The position numbers and the translations under genes were made by a program. Of a stretch of DNA of 64,000 bases, positions 1 through 11,650 are shown one piece after another. Source of the stretch: Lophius americanus (lineage: Eukaryota; Chordata; Actinopteri; Lophiiformes; Lophiidae); contig JBBDHG010000187.1 of the NCBI GenBank assembly GCA_037951165.1, positions 1,433,501 through 1,497,500 on the forward strand, read 5' to 3'. The stretch's first letter is position 1, and each line of letters begins with the position of its first letter. The notes beneath the pieces are model-generated. The model did no database searches, had not been told where the DNA came from, and was given only the letters and a program-made list of their open reading frames with translations.

Positions 1-862
1 TTACACACCTACATATTAGACAATACTGTCAAAAATTCACATTGCTAATGTTATGAGTAATTCTTGGCCTAAATAGCCCTTTGATAATGTCTATTTGTCC
101 CATTTCCAGTCTGTAAATGTTTTAAGCCTGATGTTCCTGGCCCAATATTTTGCCATATACTAATTTCTCTTGAATGAAATCAAAGTCAGATCAGATATGT
201 TTCTCTCTAAGAAACTGATGGAGCCTGTTTGATATGCAATGATGATAAACATCCACCAGCAGTCGTGAACACGTATGATTATGAGCAGGCTAAGTTGGAA
301 AAGGCACAATGAAAACGAGTGATGAGCCGCGTGAGACGCCGCTGCGTCCATACCATGTGTACGTTTTGATCAGAAACCCTAGAGCGAACTGCAGCACACC
401 CCCTCACAACATCCATGTCATTGTGTATTCCTAGAGCAAGCATGTGATGAATAAGTTAAACCAGAGGCAGCGGAAAGGCTCTGATCTGACCCTGGATCAC
501 TACCTTTGTGTTCTTTGATGCTGCCTCTGAATGCTCTCATCATTTTGACATCAAAGCCGCTGTCCAGATATCAGTAACTTCACATTGATGGAAGTTCGGG
601 GTAACCTTGGAACCTCCTATGAATGCCTGCGGGTCAGGGTGCACATGTGTGTGTTTGTGCATGCACCTGAATGGTGTGCCGACATCTCTGGTGTTTATAT
701 AGGAGTACGAGAAAAGGGTTACACAGTAGTATGTCACTATACACACAGAATACTTTTATCAAGGTTTTCTCTTGTCATCGGTAAAAATGGCTTTACATGA
801 TTTTTACACCACTTTTATGCCTGATTCTCTGTTGATCCTATGTGAATAAGCCTGTGCAGAGG
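1..862. other. Non-coding stretch, no feature seen
   Basis: AT-leaning unique-looking sequence. Only short chance reading frames occur, and there is no microsatellite longer than a few units. Nothing here can be assigned a function from the sequence. Confidence 0.6.
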
Positions 863-931
863 TTTATTCATCTCTATTCATCAATAGAGATGAATAAAGT
901 CTTGAATAAAATGACTTTATTCATCTCTATT
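863..931. repeat. Three-armed palindrome (two overlapping hairpins)
   Basis: The 16-base arm at 863-878 (TTTATTCATCTCTATT) is followed after a 4-base loop by its exact reverse complement at 883-898. The extended middle arm 883-901 is again the exact reverse complement of 913-931 (19 bases) across an 11-base spacer. The middle arm can therefore pair with either neighbour. This is seen directly. The likely origin is an inverted local duplication or template switch during replication; the arms are too short and AT-rich to suggest a microRNA precursor. Confidence 0.85.
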
Positions 932-2639
932 ATTATCTCTATTCTAAATAAGTTAGACCGTCTCATTGAACTGGTGTGAGAAGCCATAGGGGGATGAAGG
1001 AGGAGGGTGGAGGATAGTTATAACACCACAAATCTCACTATTCAGGGGAAATACAAGTCATACGATCATGACACAATTTATTCACTTCCTCCCTGACATG
1101 ATGCTTTTCAGGGAGAAGAAGGTTCCCTGCATGCATATTCTACAAAGGAGAAATCTGATATTGAGACAAGAAAATAAATGTATTGACCAATACTATTTAT
1201 TATGTATGGCAATGCAGATAAAATCATATGACTTATGTAAGACTGGATTGGAGTCACTTGGGCAAAATGTGTTTCCATGTTTATTCCAACCTCTTGAGTT
1301 AATTTGTGATAAAGATGCTTGTAAGGTTTGATTTGATTTAATATATAAATATATCATTTTCATCGCTGGCAGGAGATAGGAATATTGACGGATATGTGCT
1401 TGCCAGTATTTGATGGACAGCATCTGATGAAGTCATAAAACAGTCGAATACCCCTTTTCCAGGAAGTCAGTTCCAGGGCTGGTTCAAGGCCAGTGCTTAA
1501 TTTGGAACCACTTCTTTGCATTTCTTCATCCAAAGACCAGACCATCGTTCAGCAGAAATGGAAACTATCAATGTCGGGTCCAAAAAACAAGCATTGGGTG
1601 CGTCAGAAGCTGGGGGCGGGACTAATGTACCAAAACAAAACTTTATTGTCTACAAAAACAGGTTATGTAGCATAAAGTACAAATAAAGGCTTATTTATGT
1701 TCATCATTAAAAATGGCGGTGGACAGAGTGTCTATTCCCTATTCTGTCTTTTGATTTTGTCTGGATTTGTGCATGTTTGTGAAAGCTTGTAGGGATGAAA
1801 TGGAGCAGAATATCCAGAGATTATTGGGGACAGTCAGTGTCGCCATATTTCAAGCTACACACCCCAAAGGTCCATCGAAATGATGGAAAGGGAAAAGGAA
1901 AAAGTCAGGTGGAAAAAGGAAAAAAAAATCTCTCTCTGATGTTTTCCAAATGACCACATATATTCCTATACACCTATTCCTCCTTCCTGATTGAAATTCC
2001 AGATCAGAGAAATTTGCAAGTATTTTAAACACGCTGGACACAGGGTGATTCTCACTTTATAGTAATTCAATTCTCAGGGGCTTCTTTTCCACATCACACT
2101 TTTGTTATGAACAATATTGTCACTGTTCATAAATGTGTCTCCAAAAATCCCATTTTCCAATGACCACTTATGATACTCTGGCTTCCTCCCACAATCAAAC
2201 AGATGAAATATTGGTGGAGAGATTAGTCCAAAGAAAGCTGTTGGGGTGAAAAGTTGTGGACATGTTCAACGTTCACAGAAAATGTATGGATGGATGAGAG
2301 GCTGACACTTTCAAACAAGCACATCCAATAAAGCTCTCTTTGAAGCGGATCACATACTGTGGCCCCCATTTTTGCATCTTTGTCAAACTAATACACCCCA
2401 GGAAGTGGTACAACCTACCCCTATGGTAGATGATACCAATTTGAGGTTTGAGATGTTCTTGCAGCGGTTTGAATTATTATAATTTCTTGTACAAGAAAAT
2501 GTAGGTTAAAAAAAACAACAGCTTGGGAGCGCTCTAGCGCAAAAGGTGAGAGAGTTGCTGGTGCTGACAAAAAGCTGGCTACAACCCGATGTACCTAATC
2601 CGCTATTTTATTTAAGTAAAAATAGAAATACCTGTCTGG
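932..2639. other. Non-coding stretch
   Basis: No gene seen. A polyadenine/purine patch lies near 1890-1930 and AT-rich DNA near 1330-1360. Open frames are all under 80 codons and have no recognisable domains. Confidence 0.55.
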
Positions 2640-2840
2640 CCGATTTTACTTGATTGAACCCCCCAAAATTGTAAAATTTGGGTTGAAAAAAAAAGAAAAA
2701 TCCTCCCCCTAGTGAGTAAAATATGATATATACAGATTAGATCTCGAGTCGATTTGTTTTCAACAAATTTGGAATAAATCAGACAAACAGTTGAAAGATT
2801 ATGACCTGAGAACATTTGGAGATGTTCCTTGGTTTTCGGG
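2640..2840 (-). mobile_element. Dispersed repeat family A, copy 1 (fragment)
   Basis: This copy shares ordered phrases with five other places in the window: CCCCCTAGTGAGTAAAATATGA near 2704, then a stretch like AACAAATTTGGAATAAATCAG near 2763, then an ATTATGACCTGAGAACATTTGG-like end. In the opposite orientation the family reads as a CACTAGGGGGAGC core followed by TTGGACATAACTTC and TTTAGTCCAAATTTGG. I recognise the wording as a common fish-genome repeat but cannot name its class. It encodes no protein that I can identify. Boundaries are approximate. Confidence 0.6.
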
Positions 2841-2969
2841 TGTATTATAATATTAAAAAAACACATACATAGCAAAGGGTAAAGCATTAATTATGCATAA
2901 TGCGCTGCAGCCACTTTACTGTACATTAGAATTTATTATCTTTGAATTAGTTTATGGCCCCTTATAAAA

Positions 2970-3082
2970 CAGGTGACGTGTTCAGTATGTAGCTCACCTC
3001 TCGCCCAATATCATCTGTTACAGGCTCCAGCCCCTGAACAAATCTGCAAAGCATAAGCAGTTATAGCCGATGGATGGATTAG
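2970..3082 (+). mobile_element. Fragment of a tRNA-headed dispersed fish repeat
   Basis: Read in reverse complement this contains GGGGCTGGAGCCTGTAACAG, then ATTGGGCGAGAGGTGAGC. These match the well-known fish repeat phrase 'ctggagcccatcccagctgacattgggcgagagg' that also occurs at about 37.1 kb and, degenerated, at 29.1 kb. It ends beside GGATGGATGGATT-like sequence, as is usual at that edge of the family. Only the body is present; the tRNA-like part is missing. Boundaries are approximate. Confidence 0.6.
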
Positions 3083-4284
3083 CGTGAATCCGCAAAATAG
3101 TAGAGAGTCTGAAATGCCTGTAGTTGTGATGATAGGGTGAATGGTTGGTATCTCCAGTACGCTACAATTGTGCCTCATCACAGTACTCTGAATAGTGAAC
3201 ACAATAATGTTTTTAACTGGCGTGACAGTTGAAATGATGACACCTAGTTTTACCAGTGTCTGTGTGCAGAGGTGCATGTGTTCCATCAGTGTGTGTATCA
3301 CATTCAAACCCCGGTCTCTTCATATGTCACACTTTAACGGTGGAATTATGAGGCACCAATAATGACATGTTTTATTCATCAGCCTGTGATCACATGTACG
3401 GTATGAAACCATATGCAGTGTGTTGTGTTTTGTGTGCATGCTGATGCTCTCCCGGGGCCTCTGCTTGAGCCGACCGGTGTAAGAACTGGGTCAAGCCCAC
3501 TGTGCAGCGCTTTGAGAGTCAAGCGGTGACAGGTCTGTGAGAATCAGTAAGATGAAGGAAGTGCAGAGGCCTGTGTGAATCTGAGGCAGCATCGCATGTA
3601 GGATTCAAAGCATGAGCTGGAAACAGAGAGAGAGTGCAGAACACGCACCGCATGCTGCCTATGTGGGTGGATGGAGCAGTGAGCTAATCAGATGTGTTAT
3701 TTGTATGGGGTGAAAGGGAGGCTGCTCTTGGAGTGATGTGAGAAATCCGTCTTTGACCTTGCGTCTCACTTTCATGCTGCTGCACTTGATGACTTCTTAA
3801 ATGTGGTCCGATTTAGAAGCCTTTGAAGGACAAGTCAAGTGGGCGGAGGAAGAATGAAGCTTCGGATCGAGGTGTGATGTATCGAAATATCACAATTAAA
3901 TATGATGCAATGGAAAAAGATCACTGTTTTTTTTTTTTGGTTTACACCCCTGCAATTACACGAATATGATACAGTCTGTATTTATTTAATACTTTACAAG
4001 ATCATTTTTTTTAAAGTTGGACTTTCAACAAATACGGTGCAGTTAAGTTGTGAGTTATGGCGCTCTCTTTGATTTTGTTTGTAAGTGGGGGTGTTCCTCT
4101 TTTGTCCTCGTCTTTCCTCTCTATCCTTAATAGAAGATGCCGGTGTAAGTCCAGCTCCCATGGGAAGAATGTGACAGATCCCACATTGTTCATTGTTGTT
4201 TGTCTGTCCTTGTACAGAAAAGCAGTAAAAAGAACATGGAAATACAAAGATCACATTTTCATCCTCTTTGATCCGATGTGTTAA
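3083..4284. other. Non-coding stretch
   Basis: Nothing gene-like. A (T)10 run lies near 3930 and a 10-base T run near 4005. Otherwise the sequence looks unique. Confidence 0.5.
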
Positions 4285-4306
4285 GGGGGGGTAGAGAGAG
4301 GGGGGG
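4285..4306 (+). other. G-rich patch, possible quadruplex
   Basis: Two runs of about seven and seven G residues are separated by TAGAGAGA. A relaxed G-quadruplex could form if each run supplies two G-triplets. This is only a structural possibility; there is no promoter context. Confidence 0.3.
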
Positions 4307-5100
4307 TTATAATGTTTGCGTCAGTGTGTCATGGACAAGAAGAAAAGGAAAGTATGTGAAAGGGACAGTGAGAACTGTACGGAGGAGGAGGTGGGATACA
4401 ATGATGTCAAACTGTCCTTAAGGCTTTCAGATGCTTAAAAGGGAGGAGACGCAGCATGCAACGAGAGTTGGCTGTTAATTTACAGCAAAATGCTGTCGTC
4501 CTTTAGGGCCTTCCAAGGGAGCTTGTCTGAGTCACTACCTCGTCAGCTCCTGCCCCGCCCCCTCAATCTAAACCCCAAGTTAAGTTAAATCCATGCAGTT
4601 AACAGTGGAAAGAGAGAGAGGGAGGGTAGCTTTTAGCTGTGTCCCTCGTCTTTAGATGAAAATCAGGAAACGCATGCAGAGCCTCTGCCACGTCAGTAAG
4701 GAAAACAAGCAGACCCCTTATACCAAATAAGTGCTCATTAATTCCCAGACAGCCTTGCAATTGTGCCAAGCAGCCAGTCAAAATAAGAAATAGTTAGTTG
4801 TTGTCTTTATTCAGCCTGCCTCCCTCTTATTCCATGCTTTCTTAACCTCCTCCGGATGGGCCCACATTTTCTGTTTCCGCTCCTTCATTTCTCCCCCTAC
4901 CTCGACATCTCTCTGTTTGTGGGAAGTGATGTGTGGCTGCGGCAAAAGCACGGGACATGACAGCCACACAGCAGAATCATGTAGATGTGACAGTACAAGA
5001 GGGCCACTCTAGGGCAGAAAGAAGGAGGAAGAATTAGGGGGAGAATATGACAGGCACAAACAGAAAATGTTATAGAACTGAGACAGATATACTGTGCAGG
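4307..5100. other. Non-coding stretch, GA-biased patches
   Basis: Purine-rich patches lie around 4380-4400 and 4610-4630. No open frame or motif can be assigned to a gene. Confidence 0.5.
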
Positions 5101-5134
5101 AGGGAGGGAGAGAGACAGAGAGAGAGAGAGAGAG
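5101..5134. repeat. (GA)n-rich simple repeat
   Basis: A run of GA dinucleotides with a few interruptions (AGGGAGGGAGAGAGACAGAG and so on). A second short GA run lies at about 5360-5382. The overlapping open frames are translations of this low-complexity DNA and not genes. Confidence 0.85.
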
Positions 5135-5705
5135 CCTGAGGTATGAAATATTTGAAATAGTGAAGGAGATTGTTAGTGTGGCGTGGGGGAGGCAGAGTCT
5201 TGGGGTACACTGTGAACAGCAGAGTGAGGAGGCGCGTGTTGTCGAGGTGGCCCAGGTCCCTGATGCCCTCCTGCTTCATGGCTCTCACAGCCTGTCAGGG
5301 AAAACAGCCCAGCCATGCAGACAGCTGTGCTCAGGAGGCAGCGGGGGCGAATAGAGAGGGGAGAGAAAGAGAGAGAGAGGAGAAGACCTTTGTTTTCCAC
5401 TTTGCTACTCCTCTCCATCCTCATTTTTCAGAAGGGCTGCAGTGATGTCACTCCTCCCAGATTTCTGGCCTCCGTTTGGTCGGTTCTTCTGAATTATAAA
5501 CAAAAGCCCTGGTTAACAGCTCCCAATATTTACAAGTCTGTTTGCTTAGTGTGTTTGTTCGGCCATTGCCACTGGAGTTAAATCATTTAGTCAGAAATGT
5601 CCCCTTTCTTTGTCTGTGTCCCACATTAACTCCCTCCCTCGAGGCTTCGGTCGGTTTTCGATAAATGAATGTGTGTGTGTATGTGTGTGGTGTAAAAAAG
5701 CAAAA
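5135..5705. other. Non-coding stretch
   Basis: GC-richer than its surroundings between 5180 and 5480. It carries several overlapping open frames of 70-90 codons in four frames. No single frame stands out or resembles a known family, so I regard them as chance. Confidence 0.5.
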
Positions 5706-5750
5706 TGGACGTGTCACATTGAGCAAAAGATGCTCAATGTGACACGTCCA
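5706..5750. repeat. Perfect 20-bp hairpin with 5-base loop
   Basis: Arm 5706-5725 (TGGACGTGTCACATTGAGCA) and arm 5731-5750 are exact reverse complements around the loop AAAGA. Forty paired bases with no mismatch is far beyond chance for this composition. The total length (45 nt) is too short for a normal pre-microRNA, and no poly-T or gene end beside it suggests a terminator. A recent template-switch inversion is the simplest explanation. Confidence 0.95.
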
Positions 5751-6290
5751 CATTGATTTCCATCTTCATCCATCTTCACTCGCTTGAAATCATTCGCAGG
5801 TGATTTTTATTGGCCCAAAAAATTCATAGCCACAGGCAAATGGGACGCATTTATATTTACGCCTACAAACAATACATGACCTGGTGTTGCGATGTAAAAT
5901 AATATGGCAGCTCATCATCCAGAGCGTCTCTGTGAGTTAGTCTCTTTGTCTTGACATCCCCCACATCAGAGACTTCACACAGATCAATGGTCAACCCTCT
6001 TTCCTTTGAAGGGCCAAGTGCCGTCCCTGAGGTGCCCCCCTCACCTTATCAAACCGCCTCCGACCCTGATGAAGGCCTCCACTCCCCTTCACCTCTTACC
6101 CAGCTTCCCCAGTCCTTCCTGCCGTCACAACCTTGTTTTACGAGCCTCTCCCCTGGAAGGACAGGTTAATAGAGGACCGGGCCCAGCTCAGGCCCGTCTG
6201 GTTCCTATTCGCTCCCTAATAAGACATTTCATCTCCTGCCTTGCTGCCTGCTCGCCTGCGGCAACAGCACTCCCCCACAGCACCGAGAAA
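5751..6290. other. Non-coding stretch
   Basis: Contains a C/T-rich segment around 6000-6160 that keeps two forward frames open. There is no recognisable protein and no strong splice context. Confidence 0.5.
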
Positions 6291-6352
6291 GTGTGTGTGT
6301 GTGTGTGTATGTGAGTCTGTCTGTCTGTGTGTGTCTGTCTGTGTGTGTGTGT
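6291..6352. repeat. Compound (GT)n/(GTCT)n microsatellite
   Basis: GT repeats are interrupted by TATGTGA and alternate with CTGT units, ending at a final GT run. Seen directly. Confidence 0.9.
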
Positions 6353-6993
6353 AAGCATTCTAAGCCGTATGGAGGCATTGAGATGCATAACACAACCATG
6401 TTTCCCAAATAAGATACACAAAGAAATAGAAATTATCGACACACCTATTTTACAAACATTGAGCAAAGTTAGGTTAGACAATATCAGACTTTTCTACTCG
6501 TAAACACACATGGCCAAGGTGACCTTGTTACCCTCCTCTGTGAATCCCTTACCCATTGTAGTCTAGAGGTAATATCCTGGGTCTGCCAACACCGACTCAA
6601 TACCATTCAGCGATGCACCGTGAAGAAGCAGGAGACAGCCAATCATTTTCTTTTCCCTCAGGAAACTCAAGTTATTTCTCCTCCCCAACTTCATAAAAGC
6701 TGTTTAGCTGCTTATGGAGGCAGTCAAAAGCCTTGAAATTATGTGCTATAATTTTAAAACACCTAAACAGACCTGAACAAGAAAAGAAGTTGTTTAGCGA
6801 CAAAGCTTCTAGGACCTGCTTTCTCATGAGCTGAAGTATTACTCGAGTAAATTACTCTGTAAACTAGCTGCTCTGTTCTAATCGTGTCCACAGGTTTGTC
6901 AGAGATGAGGACTAGTCTGCTGGAGACAATGTAACATAATAATATATATGTCAAACTTGCTCTTTATTACAAAGCCACAATGTCACCATTACA
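6353..6993. other. Non-coding stretch
   Basis: AT-rich unique-looking sequence. No gene, RNA or long repeat seen. Confidence 0.5.
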
Positions 6994-7300
6994 CTGATCC
7001 GCCATAAAATTATAACTAGCAAACTAGTATTAATAGTATTGTGTAGATCACCCTTTTACCCCACCAAAACAGCTCTGCGGTCCGTAGTGTGTTGTGGCAC
7101 ATTTCTGTCAGAACCAGCATAGACTTTTCAGCAATTTGTGCTACAGTAGGATCAGACAACCTTGGCCAGCCAACACTCACAAAGCATATTTAGGAATCTT
7201 AGGCTCCCATGACCCTGATGCTGCTCTCCAGTTCTTCTCACTTGGACTACTTTTGTTAGGGACCAGGATGTTACTAACAAGATCTGCAGTTGGATTATTA
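6994..7300. mobile_element. Old copy of a very common fish dispersed repeat
   Basis: It starts with CTGATCCGCCATAAAATTAT, continues with GTGTGTTGTGGCACATTTCT, then a CAGCAATTTGTGCTACAGTA stretch, then GGCTCCCATGACCCTG. In this order these are the hallmarks of a repeat I remember from many teleost genomes ('gatccgccataacattatgac', 'cagcaatttgtgctacagtag', 'gcgcccatgaccctg'). The copy is clearly diverged. I cannot state its class with confidence. The 85-codon forward frame across it is not a host gene. Confidence 0.65.
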
Positions 7301-8956
7301 GTCTTAATGGATTACTGTAATCTTAATTATGGATGCACTACATCTACATAGTAGATTGAAAACAATTTATGAACCATAGCATGATCAATGTAACTAACGC
7401 TGATAAAGTATTTTGATTAACTGGGAATAATAATACATGCGTCAGGCATATTTAGGTGCTTGATATCCATACGTGTGTAACATTTCTTTCACATTCAAAT
7501 TACGATCCAGATCCATTAGAATGAAATGTTTCAAATTCACTAATCCTAATTCATGACTGCAGGTCCCTGAGCTGGATTGTGGTTAAGGCTTGAAGGCTTT
7601 TGGCTGAGAGCCATTCTAGTTTTTGTGTGTTTTATGAAATGTTGTGTTTGGCGCCTCCGGGCCACCATACTACGGTCCAATTAAAGACAGAAGAACAAAC
7701 CAATGAAAGTAAAGCCCAGCACACACGGTTACCCTGTAAATCAGCTCCCAAGGACACAGTAACAACCTTCTGAAAACACTGAAACACAACGACTGTGATC
7801 TTTTTACTGGGGGACAAACGGAAAACAGGAGCTGGAGGAATGGGGAGCCAGGCCTGGTCCGTATTGCCTGAGCTTTAGGTGGTTTAAATCAACTTGACTG
7901 GCCGAGCTTTAAAGGCGAGCCAACTCCCTGCTGTCCAGCGGGAGCCCAGGGAGACTTGATGTCCAGTAAACAATGTGCGTCTCCGCCTTCGGAACCCTGG
8001 GAGGGAGAGGAAACTGCATGTCCTTGGGGCTTCAACTTTGACCCCCCCTCCTTGATGAAATATGGGCCCTGCCCTGTAGTGGAGATTTGTTTGAACTTGT
8101 GTCCCTAATGGGCAAGGGTGTGTGTGTGTTTCTCCATTATGCCTTTGAGTTGGTGCAATGTTTTGTGAGTTATGTGTATGTTTGCAGCACTGGGGAGAAA
8201 CGGAATAGAGTTTTCTATAGAGCATAGAGAATAGAGCATATTTAGTTCTGCATCATTTTAAATAATGGCCTAAGCATGGTGTGGGCTCACTGGTGTAGTT
8301 TAACTTCCTACTTTATTGATTCTGGAGCCAAAGACAGGAAACATTCAGAGAATTACTGCTCTTTGTTGTGTTGAATTAATTGTATGCATTCTGTCTGTAA
8401 TAGTGGGTTTTAAACTGTGAGTAGAGTGAGAGGAGACATTTTACACAAGCCAAGCTGGTGCTCGGATAAATATGCTGGGAAGTGACCTATGTGTAATACC
8501 AGTGGCTCGGTTCATTCATATTCGATATGGTAGTTGGCACATGATCCATCAGCGAGGCAGGATGACCTTTACCACACTGATGCGGAGCTTTTCATACTGT
8601 GTTTATGTGAGGATTTATGCTCTATGAAACTGCTGTGTGTCAGGTGAACTGTGACATTTGGTGATATTTTAAGGACCGTCTGTATGAATGCCATGCAAAA
8701 GGATTAATTTCATGTGATGTCACAAAAAATGCCCTTTTTGTCTTTTTTTCTGTCACTTTGCTTTTCCAGTGGTATGAATAAGACAACACATGGAGGAGGA
8801 CAGGTTTGTGAAAGGGTCGAACAAATTCAGGACTTTCAACCTGGAGACGAACAATGGTGTCCACTGTGAAACCAAAAGTTGACCAATTTTGTCTTCTATC
8901 ATGCATGTCTTTTTAGTAACTTAGTAAGCAGGCATCATGACAAGCTTCAACCATAA
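7301..8956. other. Non-coding stretch
   Basis: About 1.65 kb with no recognisable gene. A minus-strand frame of 113 codons at 7884-8225 has no family resemblance and lies over ordinary-looking sequence with a small GT run near 8119. Confidence 0.5.
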
Positions 8957-9075
8957 AGGCAAGGCGACTTTATTTATATGGCACATTTTAGCGACAGGGC
9001 AATTCATAATGCTTTACACATTGGGACTAAGTGCAAAATAACATTAAGACATAGTTGAAAACATTAGGAAAGTTA
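8957..9075 (+). mobile_element. Dispersed repeat with 'tttatttatatggcacattt' phrase
   Basis: AGGCAAGGCGACTTTATTTA, then ATGGCACATTTTAGCGACAG, GGCAATTCATAATGCTTTAC and ACATTG form the familiar teleost repeat phrase 'aggcaagtttatttgtatagcacatttcaacaacaaggcaattcaaagtgctttaca'. Function and class are unassigned. Confidence 0.65.
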
Positions 9076-9461
9076 GGAGATCAACTGTCCAAGCCCTTTT
9101 AAATGTCGTGATAACGACAGCAGTCACATGACTTCACCCTGTCCTGGACTCTAAATCTCCCAGAATTCAAAAAGCATGAAAAGCTTAATATAATATATAA
9201 TAAAAAGAAACACAAACTGCCAAGCTATTTATACATGGTCCAATGATATTGTGTTAGTAATAAAAAAACATTCTTCATTATTACATAATAATACTTATAC
9301 CTATGCCTACTCATATAATAAATTATGATGGTTTGTCTGCGCTACTATAACACACGCGCTGAAAGCAGGACTAACCAGAATGAAATGTTTTTGATATTTA
9401 TGGTAATTTTTTTAATTGCTTGATTTTATAGTCTGAATTGTTTTTACCTATTATTTAGACA
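9076..9461. other. Non-coding AT-rich stretch
   Basis: Very AT-rich, with short runs of TAATA. Nothing supports a gene. Confidence 0.5.
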
Positions 9462-9540
9462 TTATGAAGCACATTGTAACTTTGGGTTGAAAGTGCTTTA
9501 TAAATGACGTATATTATAATTATTAGTATGATTATTAATG
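9462..9540 (+). mobile_element. Repeat tail ('aagcacattgtaac...aaagtgctttataaatgacg')
   Basis: The phrase GAAGCACATTGTAACTTTGG followed by GAAAGTGCTTTATAAATGAC and a run of TATTA is the typical 3' tail of several abundant fish repeats ending in an A/T microsatellite. Only the tail is recognisable. Confidence 0.5.
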
Positions 9541-11246
9541 CATGTGTGTCTTCATGTAAAAGCGTCACCTGGTGCCACCAAAAGACTTCCCGTCAAAGCA
9601 TTCTCCATGTTCCCTCAGCGACGGATAACAAGCGTAACATGGCTATTCATTGTAAATAAAAGGCACACATGAACAAACAAGCAGGATTTGAAGACAACGT
9701 TCCACTTGTCTTCAATTCCTCCTGCTGCGGCTGTTGTTTGAGGTAATTAAGAGTCAACTCTGTTTCCATGGTACATCTGAAATACAAGCCCGTCTTTATT
9801 CAAATTGATCAGTAGGTTGTCCCTCATACTGCGCCTGGTGTTCCCTTAATCGGCGATACATGTGTTTCCATTTCTGCTGCTTTAAATTTCAAATGATGGA
9901 TGTCAAAAGAAGCTGCCTTTTGCAGATGCAAAAAAACAACTTCAGACTGTGGATAGAAGCCACAAATGTTGTAACCTAGCAACCATGGGAGTCGCTGCAT
10001 GTGTGAGAGAGAGAAGAGGGGCTTCCTCTTGAGGGAAGAAAGAACCCTCTCACACTCATTCTCGTTTATTCATGCTTTTGTTTGACCTGCTATTTTAGGA
10101 CCTTTAAGTATTCCTCTCTCAGCCAAGGATACATTTATTTTTAGCGTCATCTCGTGAGTCTCTTTCTTCCAAACCCTTTTTTATATTTCTACCACTGCTT
10201 TGCCTACATCTGTTCAACTGAACCACATGGGAGGTTTGGTTTGAGGGGAAAAGGGGAAAGGAGGGACCATGGCAGTGGTGGTGTGTGCGTGTACGTGTGT
10301 GTGACGGCATAGAGGAGAGGGGAGGAAAGAGGAAAGGGGAGGAGAGGAGACAGAGGGAGTGTATTCCATCTGGTTTTTGGCCGAATGCATTCCTTTTGTT
10401 TAAGGCCGTCATGCTGGGCAACATGTTTGATTTTGAATATGGTCGTTTCCCCTTCTAGACTATAACCTATAACAGAACATTGTTTTTGTCCGTATTTACA
10501 CTACGTGCTTGCTGTGTCTGCGCGACTTTCTCCTCATGACAACACTCCACACACAGAATTTCCTGGTGTGACAATTTGTATTAATTTTGCGTTCCTGCTG
10601 AGCCGTAACATGTTACGCTCCTGTAATATGGTCAGATTCCTGATGCATTCAAACTGCACCAAAATCACGCCCATTGTCTTTTTTCCCCCACTAATTCTAC
10701 ATTTACCACAATGTGGGGATGTTTGATTGCAACATTTAATGGTGCTGGTAGATGCTAATGTAACCTTTAACCACTAGACTCAAGCAGCCATCAGCACAAC
10801 CGTTGCAAACACGAGATTCCAACTGAATTCTTTTTCACGTCCCAGGTCGCTCTTTCTGGAGAAACAAAAGACTTTATTCAGTTTTTTACTCAATACTCCC
10901 CAAGAACTGTAAATTTAGACTGAGGGTTTTAAAAAATTGGTGCACTTCCCCTTTAAAACTAACCCTAAATGTGTGTTTCAGTTAAAACAACAAAGGATAA
11001 ATAAACAAGAGTGGCAGGTACTAGAGTGCAGCAGAGATTGGAGAATCTTACTCGTGTGTGTGTGTGAAAAAGGGAAGTGGTCTGATCACAGAAATAATTT
11101 ACAAAGATAGGAAGTAATAAATAGCAATCACAAAGGGCAATGCAACATATTGTTCTGATACGTATAACAACTTATATCTAAATGGAAGTGACAAAATTTT
11201 AGTCAGCACCGTACGATATATGCTCATAGATGTCAAGAGTAGAACT
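9541..11246. other. Non-coding stretch
   Basis: Contains a purine-rich patch at about 10,240-10,360 whose antisense gives a Ser/Pro-rich 101-codon frame. I see no gene. Confidence 0.5.
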
Positions 11247-11650
11247 AGGCCTATCCCTGTAGTCGCTGACAGCAAGAGGATATACTCCAAAAGCCCCCAA
11301 ACCCCCTGCATTGTACAAGCAATCCCCCTGATTGAACTCTACAGATCAAATGTGAAGTTATGTTGGCAAACAGTGTTTTTCATAAAATTAAAAAAATGCC
11401 CTTTTTACTTCCATAGTGAGTAAAATATGAATTATTAGAGTATGATGCACCCAAGATAGAGACACTCAGATTGATTCTGAGGCAACAAATTTGGACTAAA
11501 TCAGCGCAGTTGTCGAAAAATTATAGCCAAAAACTTTTTGGCCCCTTGTGTCAAAAATAAAAAACTGACTTTTCCCAAAATTGATGCGGCAGCGGCGATT
11601 ACAATTGCATAATAACCCTGAATTTTCGGAGATATAAATATGTATGATTT
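11247..11650 (-). mobile_element. Dispersed repeat family A, copy 2
   Basis: Shares with the copy at 40 kb the phrase GCAATCCCCCTGATTGAACT (11,318-11,337), then TAGTGAGTAAAATATGA, then CAACAAATTTGGACTAAATC, then AAAAATTATAGCCAAAAACTTTTTGG and CTGACTTTTCCCAAAAT. The left end (CCTATCCCTGTAGTCGCTGA) corresponds, in reverse complement, to the right end of the 51.6-kb copy. Boundaries are approximate. Confidence 0.7.

Noticed and set aside
5170..5581. Cluster of overlapping frames in GC-richer DNA
   Set aside because: Four frames on both strands are open together; none has codon bias or similarity that singles it out.
7884..8225. 113-codon minus-strand frame
   Set aside because: No domain, no start or splice context, and the composition is like the surrounding non-coding DNA.
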